A stretch of DNA of 64,000 nt from Bacillus timonensis (lineage in GTDB: Bacteria; Bacillota; Bacilli; Bacillales; Bacillaceae_L). Position numbers and translations under genes: made by a program. The stretch's first letter is position 1. Every line of letters starts with the position of its first letter. The stretch spans positions 1-64,000 of the forward strand of contig NZ_SLUB01000003.1 of assembly GCF_004799755.1 (NCBI RefSeq), written 5' to 3'. The notes below the pieces were generated by a model. That model was not told the origin of the DNA. It saw only the letters and a program-made list of their open reading frames with translations, and did no database searches. This document shows, in pieces, positions 51,267 to 59,963 of this stretch.

Positions 51267-52715
51267 TTACTCTATTTTACTAGATGATATTTCTTTTTTT
51301 AAACGAATCGTAACCGTAGTTCCTTCCCCTACCTTACTAGTGATTTGTACAGCCCCTCCATGCGCCTCAATAATATGCTTCACAATTGCAAGACCTAACC
51401 CTGTGCCTCCGGAGTTCCTGCTCCTCGCTTTATCCACACGATAAAATCTTTCAAAAATTCGCGAAAGCTCTTTTTCTTCAATTCCAATACCTGTATCGAT
51501 TATTTGTATTTCAACATCGTCAGAAAGATTTGTTGCTTTTATTGCGACCTTCGCTTTATTTGGAGAATATGACAAACTATTATTTATGACATTGATAAAT
51601 ACTTGTTTTAATCTGTCCATATCCCCTTCAATTACTGTTGTTAAGTCATCTACTGTAAGTTCTAATTGAATTTCTTTTTCTTCGGCCTTTGATCTAAGCA
51701 TCCGTAAACTATTTTCTAAAAGTTCCCTCACATTTACACGTGATAGGTTTAGGGAAAATCCTTTATTCTCTATCTTTGATAAATCCAATAAATCTTGAAT
51801 GAGGACTTGAAGACGATGACTTTCATGAAGGATAATAGTTAAAAATTCATCAAGGACTTCCCTATCATTCATTGCTCCATCTAATAATGTCTCTGCGAAC
51901 CCTTTAATGGAGGTAATCGGTGTACGAAGTTCATGGGAAACATTTGCAACAAAGTCCTTTCGCATCTGTTCAAGTCTTTTCAAATCTGAAATATCGTGAA
52001 AGACAAGAACAACACCCTTCCATTCCACATTTGCTCCTAAAATTGGCGTAGCGTATACCTCAAAGTCCTTTTGTTCGGATCCAATCGTCAGATGGATTTG
52101 TCTTCGTAACTTTCGCTCTGTCATAAAAATTTCTTCTATCAAAGTTACAATTTCTTTATGAGTAAATGCTTCATAATAAAGCTGGCCCATTAAATCGTCT
52201 TGGTCAATCTTGAATATCTCATTGATCGTTCGATTGAAAATACTAATATATCCTTTGCTATCAATGAATAATAGTCCGCTCCCCATATTTTCAATCAACG
52301 TATGTAACCGGTCATGCTGCATTTCATAGGATTTTGTCATTTCTTCAATATTTCTTGCGACAATATTGATAGATTGTCCAAGTAATCCAGCAGCACTTAT
52401 ATGATCTTCATAGGTTCTTGCTCGATAATCTCCCTTTGCAAGCTCTTTAACCGCTTTTGTTGCAGCATCTATTGGCTTTGTATAGGTGGTCGTGATTCTA
52501 ACGATAAGCGAAAGAATAATAACCAATGCGATTCCTAGGCAAACAATTAGAGCAATCCAGACCTGCTGGACTGTTTTTTCTACGGAAGTTCCATGTTCCG
52601 CACTATTTGTAATCAGACTACTTATAAATTGGCCTAACATAAAACCCATACAAAGAAAAACAATAATAATTAAAAAGATAATCGCAAATAGAAGTCTCGA
52701 CTGAAATTTATTCAT
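51267..52715 (-). CDS. phoR: Sensor histidine kinase PhoR
   Basis: About 482 residues: membrane helix 1 (about 8-30), a loop of only some 20 residues, membrane helix 2 (about 53-74), HAMP (75-127), PAS (about 135-240), HisKA with the phospho-His in VSHELRTPITSIKG, and the ATPase domain (N box INVINNSLSYSP; GIGIEEKELSRIF; GGTGLGLAI). The order after phoP and the partner PhoP give the name. B. subtilis PhoR is about 579 residues because it has a large extracytoplasmic domain that is missing here. Its ATG overlaps the phoP stop. Confidence 0.88.
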   Translation of the reverse strand: MNKFQSRLLFAIIFLIIIVFLCMGFMLGQFISSLITNSAEHGTSVEKTVQQVWIALIVCLGIALVIILSLIVRITTTYTKPIDAATKAVKELAKGDYRARTYEDHISAAGLLGQSINIVARNIEEMTKSYEMQHDRLHTLIENMGSGLLFIDSKGYISIFNRTINEIFKIDQDDLMGQLYYEAFTHKEIVTLIEEIFMTERKLRRQIHLTIGSEQKDFEVYATPILGANVEWKGVVLVFHDISDLKRLEQMRKDFVANVSHELRTPITSIKGFAETLLDGAMNDREVLDEFLTIILHESHRLQVLIQDLLDLSKIENKGFSLNLSRVNVRELLENSLRMLRSKAEEKEIQLELTVDDLTTVIEGDMDRLKQVFINVINNSLSYSPNKAKVAIKATNLSDDVEIQIIDTGIGIEEKELSRIFERFYRVDKARSRNSGGTGLGLAIVKHIIEAHGGAVQITSKVGEGTTVTIRLKKEISSSKIE

Positions 52716-53424
52716 AGAGTTTTGGCTCCTCAAGCTTATAGCCTAATCCCCTTACTGTTTTAATCATACTTGTTTTTTTCGAATCCTTTTCGATTTTTTC
52801 ACGTAAATGACTGATGTGAACATCCACAATTCTTGTATCACCAGCAAAATCATAATTCCAAACCGCACTTAAAAGTTGATCTCGAGTTAGAACCCTGCCT
52901 TTGTTCTTTGCTAAATACGCAAGAAGTTCAAATTCTTTTGGTGTAAGGTCAAGTGCTTCCTCATTATAATAGGCTTCAAAATTTTCCGGCAAAATCCGTA
53001 AAAGCCCGATCACAATTTGTGGAGATACTGTAGAGTCTTCTGAGTTGACTTCGTTTATACTTGTTCTTCTAAGTATTGCTTTTACTCGGGCGACTACTTC
53101 TCTTGGACTGAATGGTTTTGTCATATAGTCATCAGCCCCAAGCTCCAAACCTAAAACTTTGTCAAATTCGTCATCCTTTGCGGTTAACATTAGGATTGGA
53201 ATATCAACCTTGTTTTGGCGAAGTTGTTTGCACACTTCTATACCATCCAATTTTGGCAACATTAAGTCAAGGACGATTAAACTAGGTCTTTCTGCTAAGG
53301 CTTTCTCCAAGCCTTCCTCGCCGTCCATAGCTGTAATGACCTCGTAGCCTGCCTGTTGTAGGTTGTACTGAAGCAATGTAATAATTGAACGTTCATCCTC
53401 AACAACCAATACTTTTTTCTTCAT
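52708..53424 (-). CDS. phoP: Response regulator PhoP
   Basis: A 238-residue OmpR-type regulator. The receiver domain has the acidic pocket VVEDERS, phospho-Asp in LIVLDLMLPKLDG and Lys in MTKPFSPREV; the C-terminal winged helix includes DLTPKEFELLAYLAKNKGRVL and VRGLGYKLE. It controls the phosphate-starvation response with PhoR. Position between mdh and polA matches B. subtilis. Confidence 0.95.
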   Translation of the reverse strand: MKKKVLVVEDERSIITLLQYNLQQAGYEVITAMDGEEGLEKALAERPSLIVLDLMLPKLDGIEVCKQLRQNKVDIPILMLTAKDDEFDKVLGLELGADDYMTKPFSPREVVARVKAILRRTSINEVNSEDSTVSPQIVIGLLRILPENFEAYYNEEALDLTPKEFELLAYLAKNKGRVLTRDQLLSAVWNYDFAGDTRIVDVHISHLREKIEKDSKKTSMIKTVRGLGYKLEEPKLYE

Positions 53425-53513
53425 TGTCTTCCTCCATCAAAAAAGATAAACCCCAGCATCATTTTTTATCTCTATAAAATCATTATAGATTAACATTTCT
53501 TGACTTGCCATGA

Positions 53514-53543
53514 AAAAACAAAAAAGAGAGACATAGCTCTCTA
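53514..53543 (-). terminator. Terminator after the MaoC-like gene
   Basis: AGAGAG and CTCTCT arms around a short loop followed by six T on the minus strand; it overlaps the end of the gene. Confidence 0.65.
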
Positions 53544-54017
53544 AAAGTTCTCCAATATTTTCCCTTCCATCGGGGTAATTCGGTGTGGAGGACAGACGAG
53601 TAGTCTTCCCTCAATTGCCTTAGATTCATCTTCATCCAATGCGGTAACTGAAATTTCAACAGTATGGTCATGAAAATGAACCTTCGTAACCTCAAAAAGA
53701 AATTGAACTGTATCGTAATGGTACAAAGGCTGTAAAAATTCAATTTCCTGCTTAAGAATATGACTACCTGGTCCAGGTAAATATTTTGATACTGCTGCAG
53801 ATATAATACCAGTCAGCATAACTGTGGGAACTATCGGCTTCTTAAAAGGAGTTTGAGATGCATAATCATGTTGAATATAAAGAGGATTTGCATCATTCGT
53901 CAATCCTAAGTATAATAGCAAGTCTTTGTCTTCTATTTTCTCCGTTAATGTTAATTTTTCACCCACGTTTATTTCATCAATCATTCTACCTAGTTTTCGT
54001 TTTTTCCCTAATAACAT
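53541..54017 (-). CDS. MaoC-like hotdog protein
   Basis: A 158-residue protein of the MaoC/(R)-specific enoyl-CoA hydratase fold (INVGEKLTLTEKIEDKDL, LGLTNDANPLYIQHDYA, FKKPIVPTVMLTG). In active hydratases the motif is D-x-N-P-x-H-x-D; here Asp and Asn are present but the His is Tyr (NPLY), and the next His is shifted two residues. The protein may therefore be a hydratase with altered chemistry or a non-catalytic thioester-binding protein. It lies alone between mdh and phoP. Confidence 0.75.
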   Translation of the reverse strand: MLLGKKRKLGRMIDEINVGEKLTLTEKIEDKDLLLYLGLTNDANPLYIQHDYASQTPFKKPIVPTVMLTGIISAAVSKYLPGPGSHILKQEIEFLQPLYHYDTVQFLFEVTKVHFHDHTVEISVTALDEDESKAIEGRLLVCPPHRITPMEGKILENF

Positions 54018-54066
54018 GAAAAGAAAAGCACCTCCATTAAAATGAAAACGATTACAATGTTATGTA

Positions 54067-54096
54067 TAAAAAATTCGGGGCGACCCCGAATTTTTC
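54067..54096 (-). terminator. Terminator of the citZ-icd-mdh operon
   Basis: AAATTCGGGG and CCCCGAATTT with a three-base loop, followed by T on the minus strand. It works in both directions. Confidence 0.88.
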
Positions 54097-54138
54097 TTTA
54101 AAAGATAAGAAAGCTTAAAACTTTTTACGTAGTTTTCG

Positions 54139-54264
54139 ATGTCTAGCTTCAGGCGCCATCGGCTCTCTGGTCTAAGCCAATCGCTTCGGAAGGCAAAAAG
54201 CGCCTTCTGTCAGCGCTCGTCTTATGCTTGTCGCCTAAGGCTATGCGCCTTACGCTTTTCTAGA
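54139..54264. repeat. Dispersed repeat, copy 3, downstream of mdh
   Basis: TGTCTAGCTTCAGGCGCCATCGG at the left end and CGCCTTACGCTTTT at the right; this is the reverse complement of copy 1 with about 75 per cent or better matching by eye, including the GAAGGCAAAAAGCGCCTTC hairpin. It lies between the mdh stop and its terminator. Confidence 0.8.
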
Positions 54265-54270
54265 TTATGA

Positions 54271-55212
54271 TTAGGCTAGGATATTCATGACGCTTTTTAC
54301 GGAATCCGCAGATTTTGCAAGTTCTGCTTTTTCCTTCTCTGTTAGTTCAAGTTCGATGATTTTTTCAATGCCATTTGCACCTAGAATGGTTGGAACACCA
54401 AGGTAAATTCCGGTAAAGCCATATTCACCTTCCAGATATGCAATTGCAGGTAGGACACGACGCTGGTCTTTTAAAATTGCTTCAACCATTTCGACTAAGG
54501 AAGCTGCCGGTGCATAATATGCACTTCCATTTCCCAATAGGTTGACAATTTCACCGCCACCTTTACGTGTCCGTTCAACGATAGCGTCTAAACGATCTTT
54601 TGGAATTAAGGTTTCGAGTGGAATGCCTCCTGCATAGGAGTAACGAACAAGTGGCACCATGTCATCACCATGACCACCTAGGACAAATCCAGTAATGTCC
54701 TTTACTGATAAATTTAGTTCCTGGGCAATAAATGTACGGAATCTAGCGGTATCGAGTACGCCTGATTGGCCAATAACACGATTTTTCGGGAAACCAGATT
54801 CCTTAAACACTGTATATGTCATAGCGTCAACTGGGTTTGTTAATACAATGATATAGCTGTTTGGAGAATGTTTTACAATTTCCTGGGCAACACTTTTCAT
54901 GATTTTTTGGTTTGTTTGAACAAGATCATCACGACTCATACCAGGTTTACGAGCAATTCCGGCTGTAATGACAACAATATCAGAATCAGCTGTATCCTCA
55001 TAATTTGCTGTACCGGTAATATTTGCATCAAATCCTTGAACAGGACTTGCTTCCAGCATATCTAGAGCTTTCCCTTTTGTAGGATTCTCCATTTGTGGAA
55101 TATCAACTAAAACGACGTCTCCTAATTCCTTTTGAGCAAGTAGAAAAGCTGTTGTTGCACCAGTAAATCCACTACCAATTACAGAGATTTTTTTGCGTTT
55201 GAATTGACTCAT
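54271..55212 (-). CDS. mdh: Malate dehydrogenase
   Basis: A 313-residue LDH-like malate dehydrogenase, interconverting malate and oxaloacetate with NAD. The Rossmann motif is [16 protein letters not shown], Asp for NAD in LVDIPQ, the substrate Arg loop is [11 protein letters not shown], and the catalytic His is in [13 protein letters not shown]. It is the last gene of citZ-icd-mdh. Start ATG at 55212. Confidence 0.97.
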   Translation of the reverse strand: MSQFKRKKISVIGSGFTGATTAFLLAQKELGDVVLVDIPQMENPTKGKALDMLEASPVQGFDANITGTANYEDTADSDIVVITAGIARKPGMSRDDLVQTNQKIMKSVAQEIVKHSPNSYIIVLTNPVDAMTYTVFKESGFPKNRVIGQSGVLDTARFRTFIAQELNLSVKDITGFVLGGHGDDMVPLVRYSYAGGIPLETLIPKDRLDAIVERTRKGGGEIVNLLGNGSAYYAPAASLVEMVEAILKDQRRVLPAIAYLEGEYGFTGIYLGVPTILGANGIEKIIELELTEKEKAELAKSADSVKSVMNILA

Positions 55213-55295
55213 TATATATCCTCCCTATTCATACGAAAGTAAGTAACTACCCTTAGATAAACTTCATTCTTGAGGGTAGTTACTTATAATTATGA

Positions 55296-56564
55296 TTAGC
55301 CTAAGTTTTTAATTAGTTCATTAGCAAACTCTGAACATTTAACTTCTGTTGCGCCTTCCATTAGACGAGCAAAGTCGTATGTTACAACTTTAGATTCAAT
55401 TGTTTTTTCCATTGAATTCATGATTAGGCTTGCAGCTTCATTCCAACCTAGGTGTTCAAGCATTAATACACCAGATAGAAGAACAGAGGATGGATTAACT
55501 TTGTCTAAGCCAGCATATTTAGGTGCAGTTCCGTGTGTAGCTTCGAAAATTGCATGACCAGTTTCATAGTTAATATTTGCTCCAGGTGCAATTCCAATTC
55601 CACCAACTTGTGCAGCTAATGCATCAGAAATGTAATCACCGTTTAAGTTCATTGTAGCAACAACATCAAATTCACGAGGACGAGTTAAGATCTGTTGTAA
55701 GAAGATATCCGCAATAGAATCTTTTACAATTATCTTTCCTGCAGCTTCAGCGTCAGCTTGAGCTTTATTAGCAGCATCTTTACCTTCTTCTAGGGCGATG
55801 CGGTCATATTGTGCCCAAGTAAATACTTTATCGCCAAATTCTTGTTCAGCAAGCTCGTAGCCCCAGTTTTTAAAAGCTCCTTCAGTAAACTTCATGATGT
55901 TTCCTTTGTGAACAAGCGTTACTGACTTACGGCCTTGCTCAATCGCATAGTTGATAGCGGCACGTACAAGACGTTTTGTACCTTCTTCAGAAACTGGCTT
56001 GATTCCAATTCCAGAAGTTTCTGGGAAACGGATTTTATTAACACCTAGTTCATTTTGAAGGAAGTTAATAAGTTTTTGAACACCTTCAGAACCTTGTGCA
56101 TATTCAATACCAGCATAGATATCTTCAGTGTTTTCACGGAAAATTACCATATCTGTATCTTCTGGACGTTTAACTGGTGAAGGTACACCTGTAAAGTAAC
56201 GAACAGGACGAAGACATGTAAATAAATCTAGCTCTTGACGTAATGCAACGTTTAATGAACGGATACCACCACCAACCGGTGTAGTAAGAGGTCCTTTAAT
56301 AGCAATTATGTACTCACGAATAACATCTAATGTTTCTTCTGGTAACCATTCGCCAGTTTGATTAAACGCTTTTTCACCTGCTAATACTTCTTTCCAAACA
56401 ATTGATTTTTCGCCATTGTATGCTTTTTCAACTGCTGCTTCTAATACACGTGACGCTGCTGCCCAAATATCTGGACCAGTTCCATCACCTTCAATAAAAG
56501 GAATAATTGGGTTGTTAGGTACGTTTAGTACACCATTTGATACTGTAATTTTTTCTCCTGCCAC
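55296..56564 (-). CDS. icd: Isocitrate dehydrogenase (NADP)
   Basis: A 422-residue enzyme that oxidises isocitrate to 2-oxoglutarate. The substrate-binding Ser-containing loop [16 protein letters not shown] (the phosphorylation site in E. coli) and the NADP site region [14 protein letters not shown]-like ([14 protein letters not shown]) are conserved. GTG start behind TAGGAGG. It is the middle gene of citZ-icd-mdh. The length is that of B. subtilis Icd. Confidence 0.97.
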   Translation of the reverse strand: MAGEKITVSNGVLNVPNNPIIPFIEGDGTGPDIWAAASRVLEAAVEKAYNGEKSIVWKEVLAGEKAFNQTGEWLPEETLDVIREYIIAIKGPLTTPVGGGIRSLNVALRQELDLFTCLRPVRYFTGVPSPVKRPEDTDMVIFRENTEDIYAGIEYAQGSEGVQKLINFLQNELGVNKIRFPETSGIGIKPVSEEGTKRLVRAAINYAIEQGRKSVTLVHKGNIMKFTEGAFKNWGYELAEQEFGDKVFTWAQYDRIALEEGKDAANKAQADAEAAGKIIVKDSIADIFLQQILTRPREFDVVATMNLNGDYISDALAAQVGGIGIAPGANINYETGHAIFEATHGTAPKYAGLDKVNPSSVLLSGVLMLEHLGWNEAASLIMNSMEKTIESKVVTYDFARLMEGATEVKCSEFANELIKNLG

Positions 56565-56654
56565 TAGTATTACCTCCTAAAATTCTAAGAAGTATCTCAG
56601 GAAGAATTTCTCCTGAAATACTTCTCTTTCATTATTATATATTGTATAGATTTA

Positions 56655-57773
56655 TTAACCTCTTTGGTCAATCGGAATGTATTTTTGCATTCCAGGACCA
56701 GTATATTCAGCACGTGGTCGGATTAAACGGTTGTTCTCATATTGCTCTAGAATATGAGCTAACCAACCTGAAACACGGCTTACTGCAAAGATAGGAGTAA
56801 ATAAATCATGATCAATACCTAAGCTATGGTATACAGATGCTGAGTAGAAGTCAACATTGGGTGGTAATGGTTTTTCACTTGTAACAATCTTCTCAATCTC
56901 CGTTGACATCTCATACCACTTTGGTTCTCCGGTAATAGTTGTTAACTTTTGAGACATTGCTTTCAAGTGCTTAGCACGTGGGTCACCTTTACGGTATACT
57001 CTGTGCCCAAATCCCATAATCTTTTCTTTATTAGCTAATTTTGTTTTTATATAATGTTCAACGTTTTCAACTTCTTCGATTTCAGTAAGCATTTTCATAA
57101 CTGCCTCGTTCGCACCACCGTGAAGAGGACCTTTTAATGCTCCAATTGCAGCAGTAACGCCTGAATAAATATCGGAAAGAGTTGCAACGCAAACACGAGC
57201 CGTGAAAGTAGATGCATTAAGTTCATGGTCAGCATGTAAAACAAGTGCTTTATTAAATGCTTCTTCTGCAATCTCACTTGGCTCTTGACCACTTAGCATA
57301 TACAAGAAGTTTCCAGCAAAGCTTAAATCAGTACGTGGAGAAACTGGCTCTAATCCTTTTCGCACACGAGAAAAAGCGGTAACAATTGTAGGTAATTTTG
57401 CTTGTAGACGAATCGCCTTACGATAATTTGCTTCTGGATCCATTACATCTGCTTCTTCATCATAAAGCCCTAGTAGTGAAACTGCTGAGCGAAGAGCTGC
57501 CATTGGATGAACTTTGTCGATTGGATATGTTTTGAAATGATTTAATACTTCTTGAGGTAGACTTGCATTATCAGCAAGTTGCTGCTTTAGTTCAGCTAAC
57601 TCCTCTTTATTTGGAAGTTTGCGATGCCATAGTAGATAGACAACCTCTTCAAAACTAGCATTTTCAGCTAATTCATCAATATCGAATCCTGCATACGTCA
57701 ATGTGTCATCAATAATTGAACTAACTGAAGAAGTAGTAGCTACAATTCCTTCAAGTCCCTTTGTTGCTGTCAT
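56655..57773 (-). CDS. citZ: Citrate synthase II
   Basis: A 372-residue citrate synthase, which condenses acetyl-CoA and oxaloacetate. Active-site residues are in GPLHGGANEAV (His), GFGHRVYRKGDPRA (His) and VDFYSASVYHSLG (Asp). I choose ATG 57773 (MTATKGLEG) since AAAAGGAGAGG stands upstream. It heads the operon and has a promoter with a 220-nt leader containing palindromes and a cre-like site. Confidence 0.96.
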   Translation of the reverse strand: MTATKGLEGIVATTSSVSSIIDDTLTYAGFDIDELAENASFEEVVYLLWHRKLPNKEELAELKQQLADNASLPQEVLNHFKTYPIDKVHPMAALRSAVSLLGLYDEEADVMDPEANYRKAIRLQAKLPTIVTAFSRVRKGLEPVSPRTDLSFAGNFLYMLSGQEPSEIAEEAFNKALVLHADHELNASTFTARVCVATLSDIYSGVTAAIGALKGPLHGGANEAVMKMLTEIEEVENVEHYIKTKLANKEKIMGFGHRVYRKGDPRAKHLKAMSQKLTTITGEPKWYEMSTEIEKIVTSEKPLPPNVDFYSASVYHSLGIDHDLFTPIFAVSRVSGWLAHILEQYENNRLIRPRAEYTGPGMQKYIPIDQRG

Positions 57774-57821
57774 AAGACCCTCTCCTTTTTTCATATTCCC
57801 CTACCCCCCTTAAGAGGTAAA

Positions 57822-57837
57822 TTGAGCGCATGCTCAA
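57822..57837. repeat. Dyad in the citZ leader
   Basis: TTGAGC-GCAT-GCTCAA is a perfect 6-bp inverted repeat with a four-base centre, 45-50 bp upstream of the citZ start. Confidence 0.5.
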
Positions 57838-57884
57838 AAACAATCATCACTTAGAGTAAGCGATAAATACTCGTCATTCCGTGA

Positions 57885-57898
57885 AGTAAATGCTTTCA
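57885..57898 (-). promoter_or_regulatory. cre-like site in the citZ leader
   Basis: TGAAAGCATTTACT fits the CcpA consensus TGWAANCGNTNWCA at 12 of 14 positions, about 95 nt after the expected transcription start, as in the B. subtilis citZ leader. Confidence 0.5.
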
Positions 57899-57918
57899 TT
57901 TTAAAATAAAACATTCAA

Positions 57919-57948
57919 TGTCACAAATACCACAATAATATTGTGACA
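57919..57948. promoter_or_regulatory. Nested palindromes in the citZ leader
   Basis: TGTCACAA (57919-57926) and TTGTGACA (57941-57948) form an 8-bp inverted repeat with a 14-bp spacer. Inside and overlapping is CACAATAATATTGTG, a perfect 15-bp palindrome (57931-57945). Confidence 0.55.
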
Positions 57949-57998
57949 ATTACGAGAATTAGCAGGTGCTATGTAGAAAAGTTGTAACTCTCGACTCT

Positions 57999-58027
57999 AT
58001 TATAATAAAGAATCAGACTTTTGTGAA
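57999..58027 (-). promoter_or_regulatory. Sigma-A promoter of citZ-icd-mdh
   Basis: TTCACA (58022-58027), 17 bp, TATAAT (57999-58004) on the minus strand. From here to the ytvI ribosome-binding site (about 58300) the DNA is AT-rich and I see no further feature. Confidence 0.75.
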
Positions 58028-58314
58028 TCAAAAGAGACGAATTTTCCTAATAAACTATTATTACGCAAAAATATTTTTCTCTTTTACTATCTAACAGAGT
58101 CGAATACCTAAATTAGCAATATAACTCAAGATATAGCTAATTTTACTTTTTGCAGTTTGTTCACGAAATTTTTTCTCGCTCTTACGTATAATATCATATT
58201 TACAATTTTTTCACCATAATTGGAAACTTTATTATTCATTACTTCGTATTTACTTTTAAAGTTTTCTATGTGATTGTAAAATAAGATGTAAGAATTAACT
58301 AGGGAGGAAAAAGT

Positions 58315-59430
58315 TTGAACATTCAATATGTGTACAGTTTTCTTCGATTTCTTTTGGTTATTGCTTTAGTAGTCATTGGCTTCATATTGCTTTATTTTTT
58401 ATTTAAACTTACATATCCGTTTATTTTCGCCTTAATAATCGCTTTTCTTATTAACCCTCTGGTTAACTTTTTAGAACGTAAAGGAAAGATGCCTCGAGGT
58501 TTATCCGTATTTTTAGGGATCTTCGTTGTATTTGGTATTTTCACAGGATTCCTAACACTATTAATAGCCGAAATTATTTCAGGTGCAAACTATTTATCCA
58601 AAGAGGTTCCACAACATTTTGAAAAGCTAGTGGTTTATTTTGAAGATTTAATAGTTGGTCAAATTATTCCTTTATACGAGAGAATAACAAGCATGTTCCA
58701 TAATTTAGAGCAAGACCAACAGCAAACCATAATGGATAATGTAAGCAATGTAGGTACTACCATTGCAACAAATGTCGGGGAGTTTGTAAAAGCATTCTTA
58801 GAAAATATTCCTAAATTTCTTGGGTGGTTACCGAATGCAGCAACAGTTATTGTATTTTCACTGCTAGCAACATTTTTCATAAGCAAGGATTGGAATAAAT
58901 TTATAATTATGGGGCGAAAGTTCATCCCTGTTAAAGCTAGAACAAGTGGAAAATCAATATTTGTAGAACTTAAGAAAGCATTATTTGGATTCATTAAAGC
59001 TCAAGCAACTTTGATATCGATAACCGCGGGAATTGTGTTGGTTGGTTTATTAATTTTACGGGTCGATTATGCAATTACAATTGCCTTAATAATTGGACTT
59101 GTTGATCTTCTCCCATACTTAGGAACTGGCCTTGTGTTTGTTCCGTGGATTATATATTCCGCATTTAGTGGACAAATTCCACTCGCAATCGGGTTAGGAA
59201 TTTTATATCTTGTCGTAATTGTACAGCGTCAAGTAATGGAACCAAAGGTGATCTCATCAAGTATTGGACTAGATCCTTTAGCAACCTTGATATCGCTTTT
59301 CGTTGGGTTTCAATTATTTGGTTTCATCGGACTCATTGTCGGACCCGTCATTCTAGTCATCATTAGGACCTTATATACAACAGGTGTATTTCAAGATATA
59401 TGGCATTTTATCATCGGAAAAGAAGTTTAA
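58315..59430 (+). CDS. ytvI: AI-2E-family/sporulation membrane protein YtvI
   Basis: A 371-residue membrane protein of the AI-2E/PerM transporter superfamily, with about seven membrane segments (two at the N-terminus around 12-60, one near 68-88, then a cluster from 155 to 365). In Bacillus and Clostridium this subfamily is labelled sporulation integral membrane protein YtvI. The substrate is unknown. TTG start behind AGGGAGG. It is on the plus strand, divergent from citZ, with its own terminator. Confidence 0.88.
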   Translation: MNIQYVYSFLRFLLVIALVVIGFILLYFLFKLTYPFIFALIIAFLINPLVNFLERKGKMPRGLSVFLGIFVVFGIFTGFLTLLIAEIISGANYLSKEVPQHFEKLVVYFEDLIVGQIIPLYERITSMFHNLEQDQQQTIMDNVSNVGTTIATNVGEFVKAFLENIPKFLGWLPNAATVIVFSLLATFFISKDWNKFIIMGRKFIPVKARTSGKSIFVELKKALFGFIKAQATLISITAGIVLVGLLILRVDYAITIALIIGLVDLLPYLGTGLVFVPWIIYSAFSGQIPLAIGLGILYLVVIVQRQVMEPKVISSSIGLDPLATLISLFVGFQLFGFIGLIVGPVILVIIRTLYTTGVFQDIWHFIIGKEV

Positions 59431-59462
59431 AGAAAAAGCCGTGTAATGGCTTTTTCTTTTTC
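59431..59462 (+). terminator. Terminator after ytvI
   Basis: AGAAAAAGCC and GGCTTTTTCT with a seven-base loop, followed by T; also usable for fxsA on the other strand. Confidence 0.8.
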
Positions 59463-59463
59463 T

Positions 59464-59856
59464 TTACCAACGACGTATTACGGTAAAATGACCTCTATTC
59501 ATTCTTCGATTGATCCAGTTCACTATAATCGGCTTAATGAAATTACGGGTTACGGGAAGGAGCAGTAGAAAACCTGCCAAATCGGAAATGTAGCCGGGAG
59601 TTAAAAGCAAGACAGCCCCTATTAAGATACATATACCATCCATTATTGCTTCCCCTGGCACTTGCCCTAAGTCCATTTGTTGCCTTGCCCGACTAATCGT
59701 TTCCAGCCCTTGTTTTTTTGCAAGCCATGCACCAATTACTCCTGTAAGAATGATTAACAGTAAAGTAAATGGAATTCCAAGTGTCTTACCTGAAAAAATA
59801 AGAACACTTATTTCAAGAGTTGGTACAATAATAATTAATGCCAGTAATATTCTCAT
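59464..59856 (-). CDS. fxsA: FxsA-family membrane protein
   Basis: A 130-residue FxsA-type protein with three membrane segments (about 2-20, 26-45 and 70-98) and the typical GAWLAKKQGLETISRARQQ region. FxsA of E. coli relieves exclusion of phage T7 by the F plasmid; its normal role is unclear. It follows pyk and faces ytvI. Confidence 0.85.
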   Translation of the reverse strand: MRILLALIIIVPTLEISVLIFSGKTLGIPFTLLLIILTGVIGAWLAKKQGLETISRARQQMDLGQVPGEAIMDGICILIGAVLLLTPGYISDLAGFLLLLPVTRNFIKPIIVNWINRRMNRGHFTVIRRW

Positions 59857-59926
59857 ATGAAATCCTCCTCGAGAGATGAAGGCTTTTCCTCTATTATACG
59901 TTTCCTTTACTTAAAAAAGTAGTGCT

Positions 59927-59957
59927 AAAAAAAAAGAGAAGGCCGCCCTTCTCTTTC
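59927..59957 (-). terminator. Terminator of pfkA-pyk
   Basis: AAGAGAAGG and CCTTCTCTT form a 9-bp stem with a CCGC loop, followed by T on the minus strand. Confidence 0.85.
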
Positions 59958-59963
59958 TCTTAC

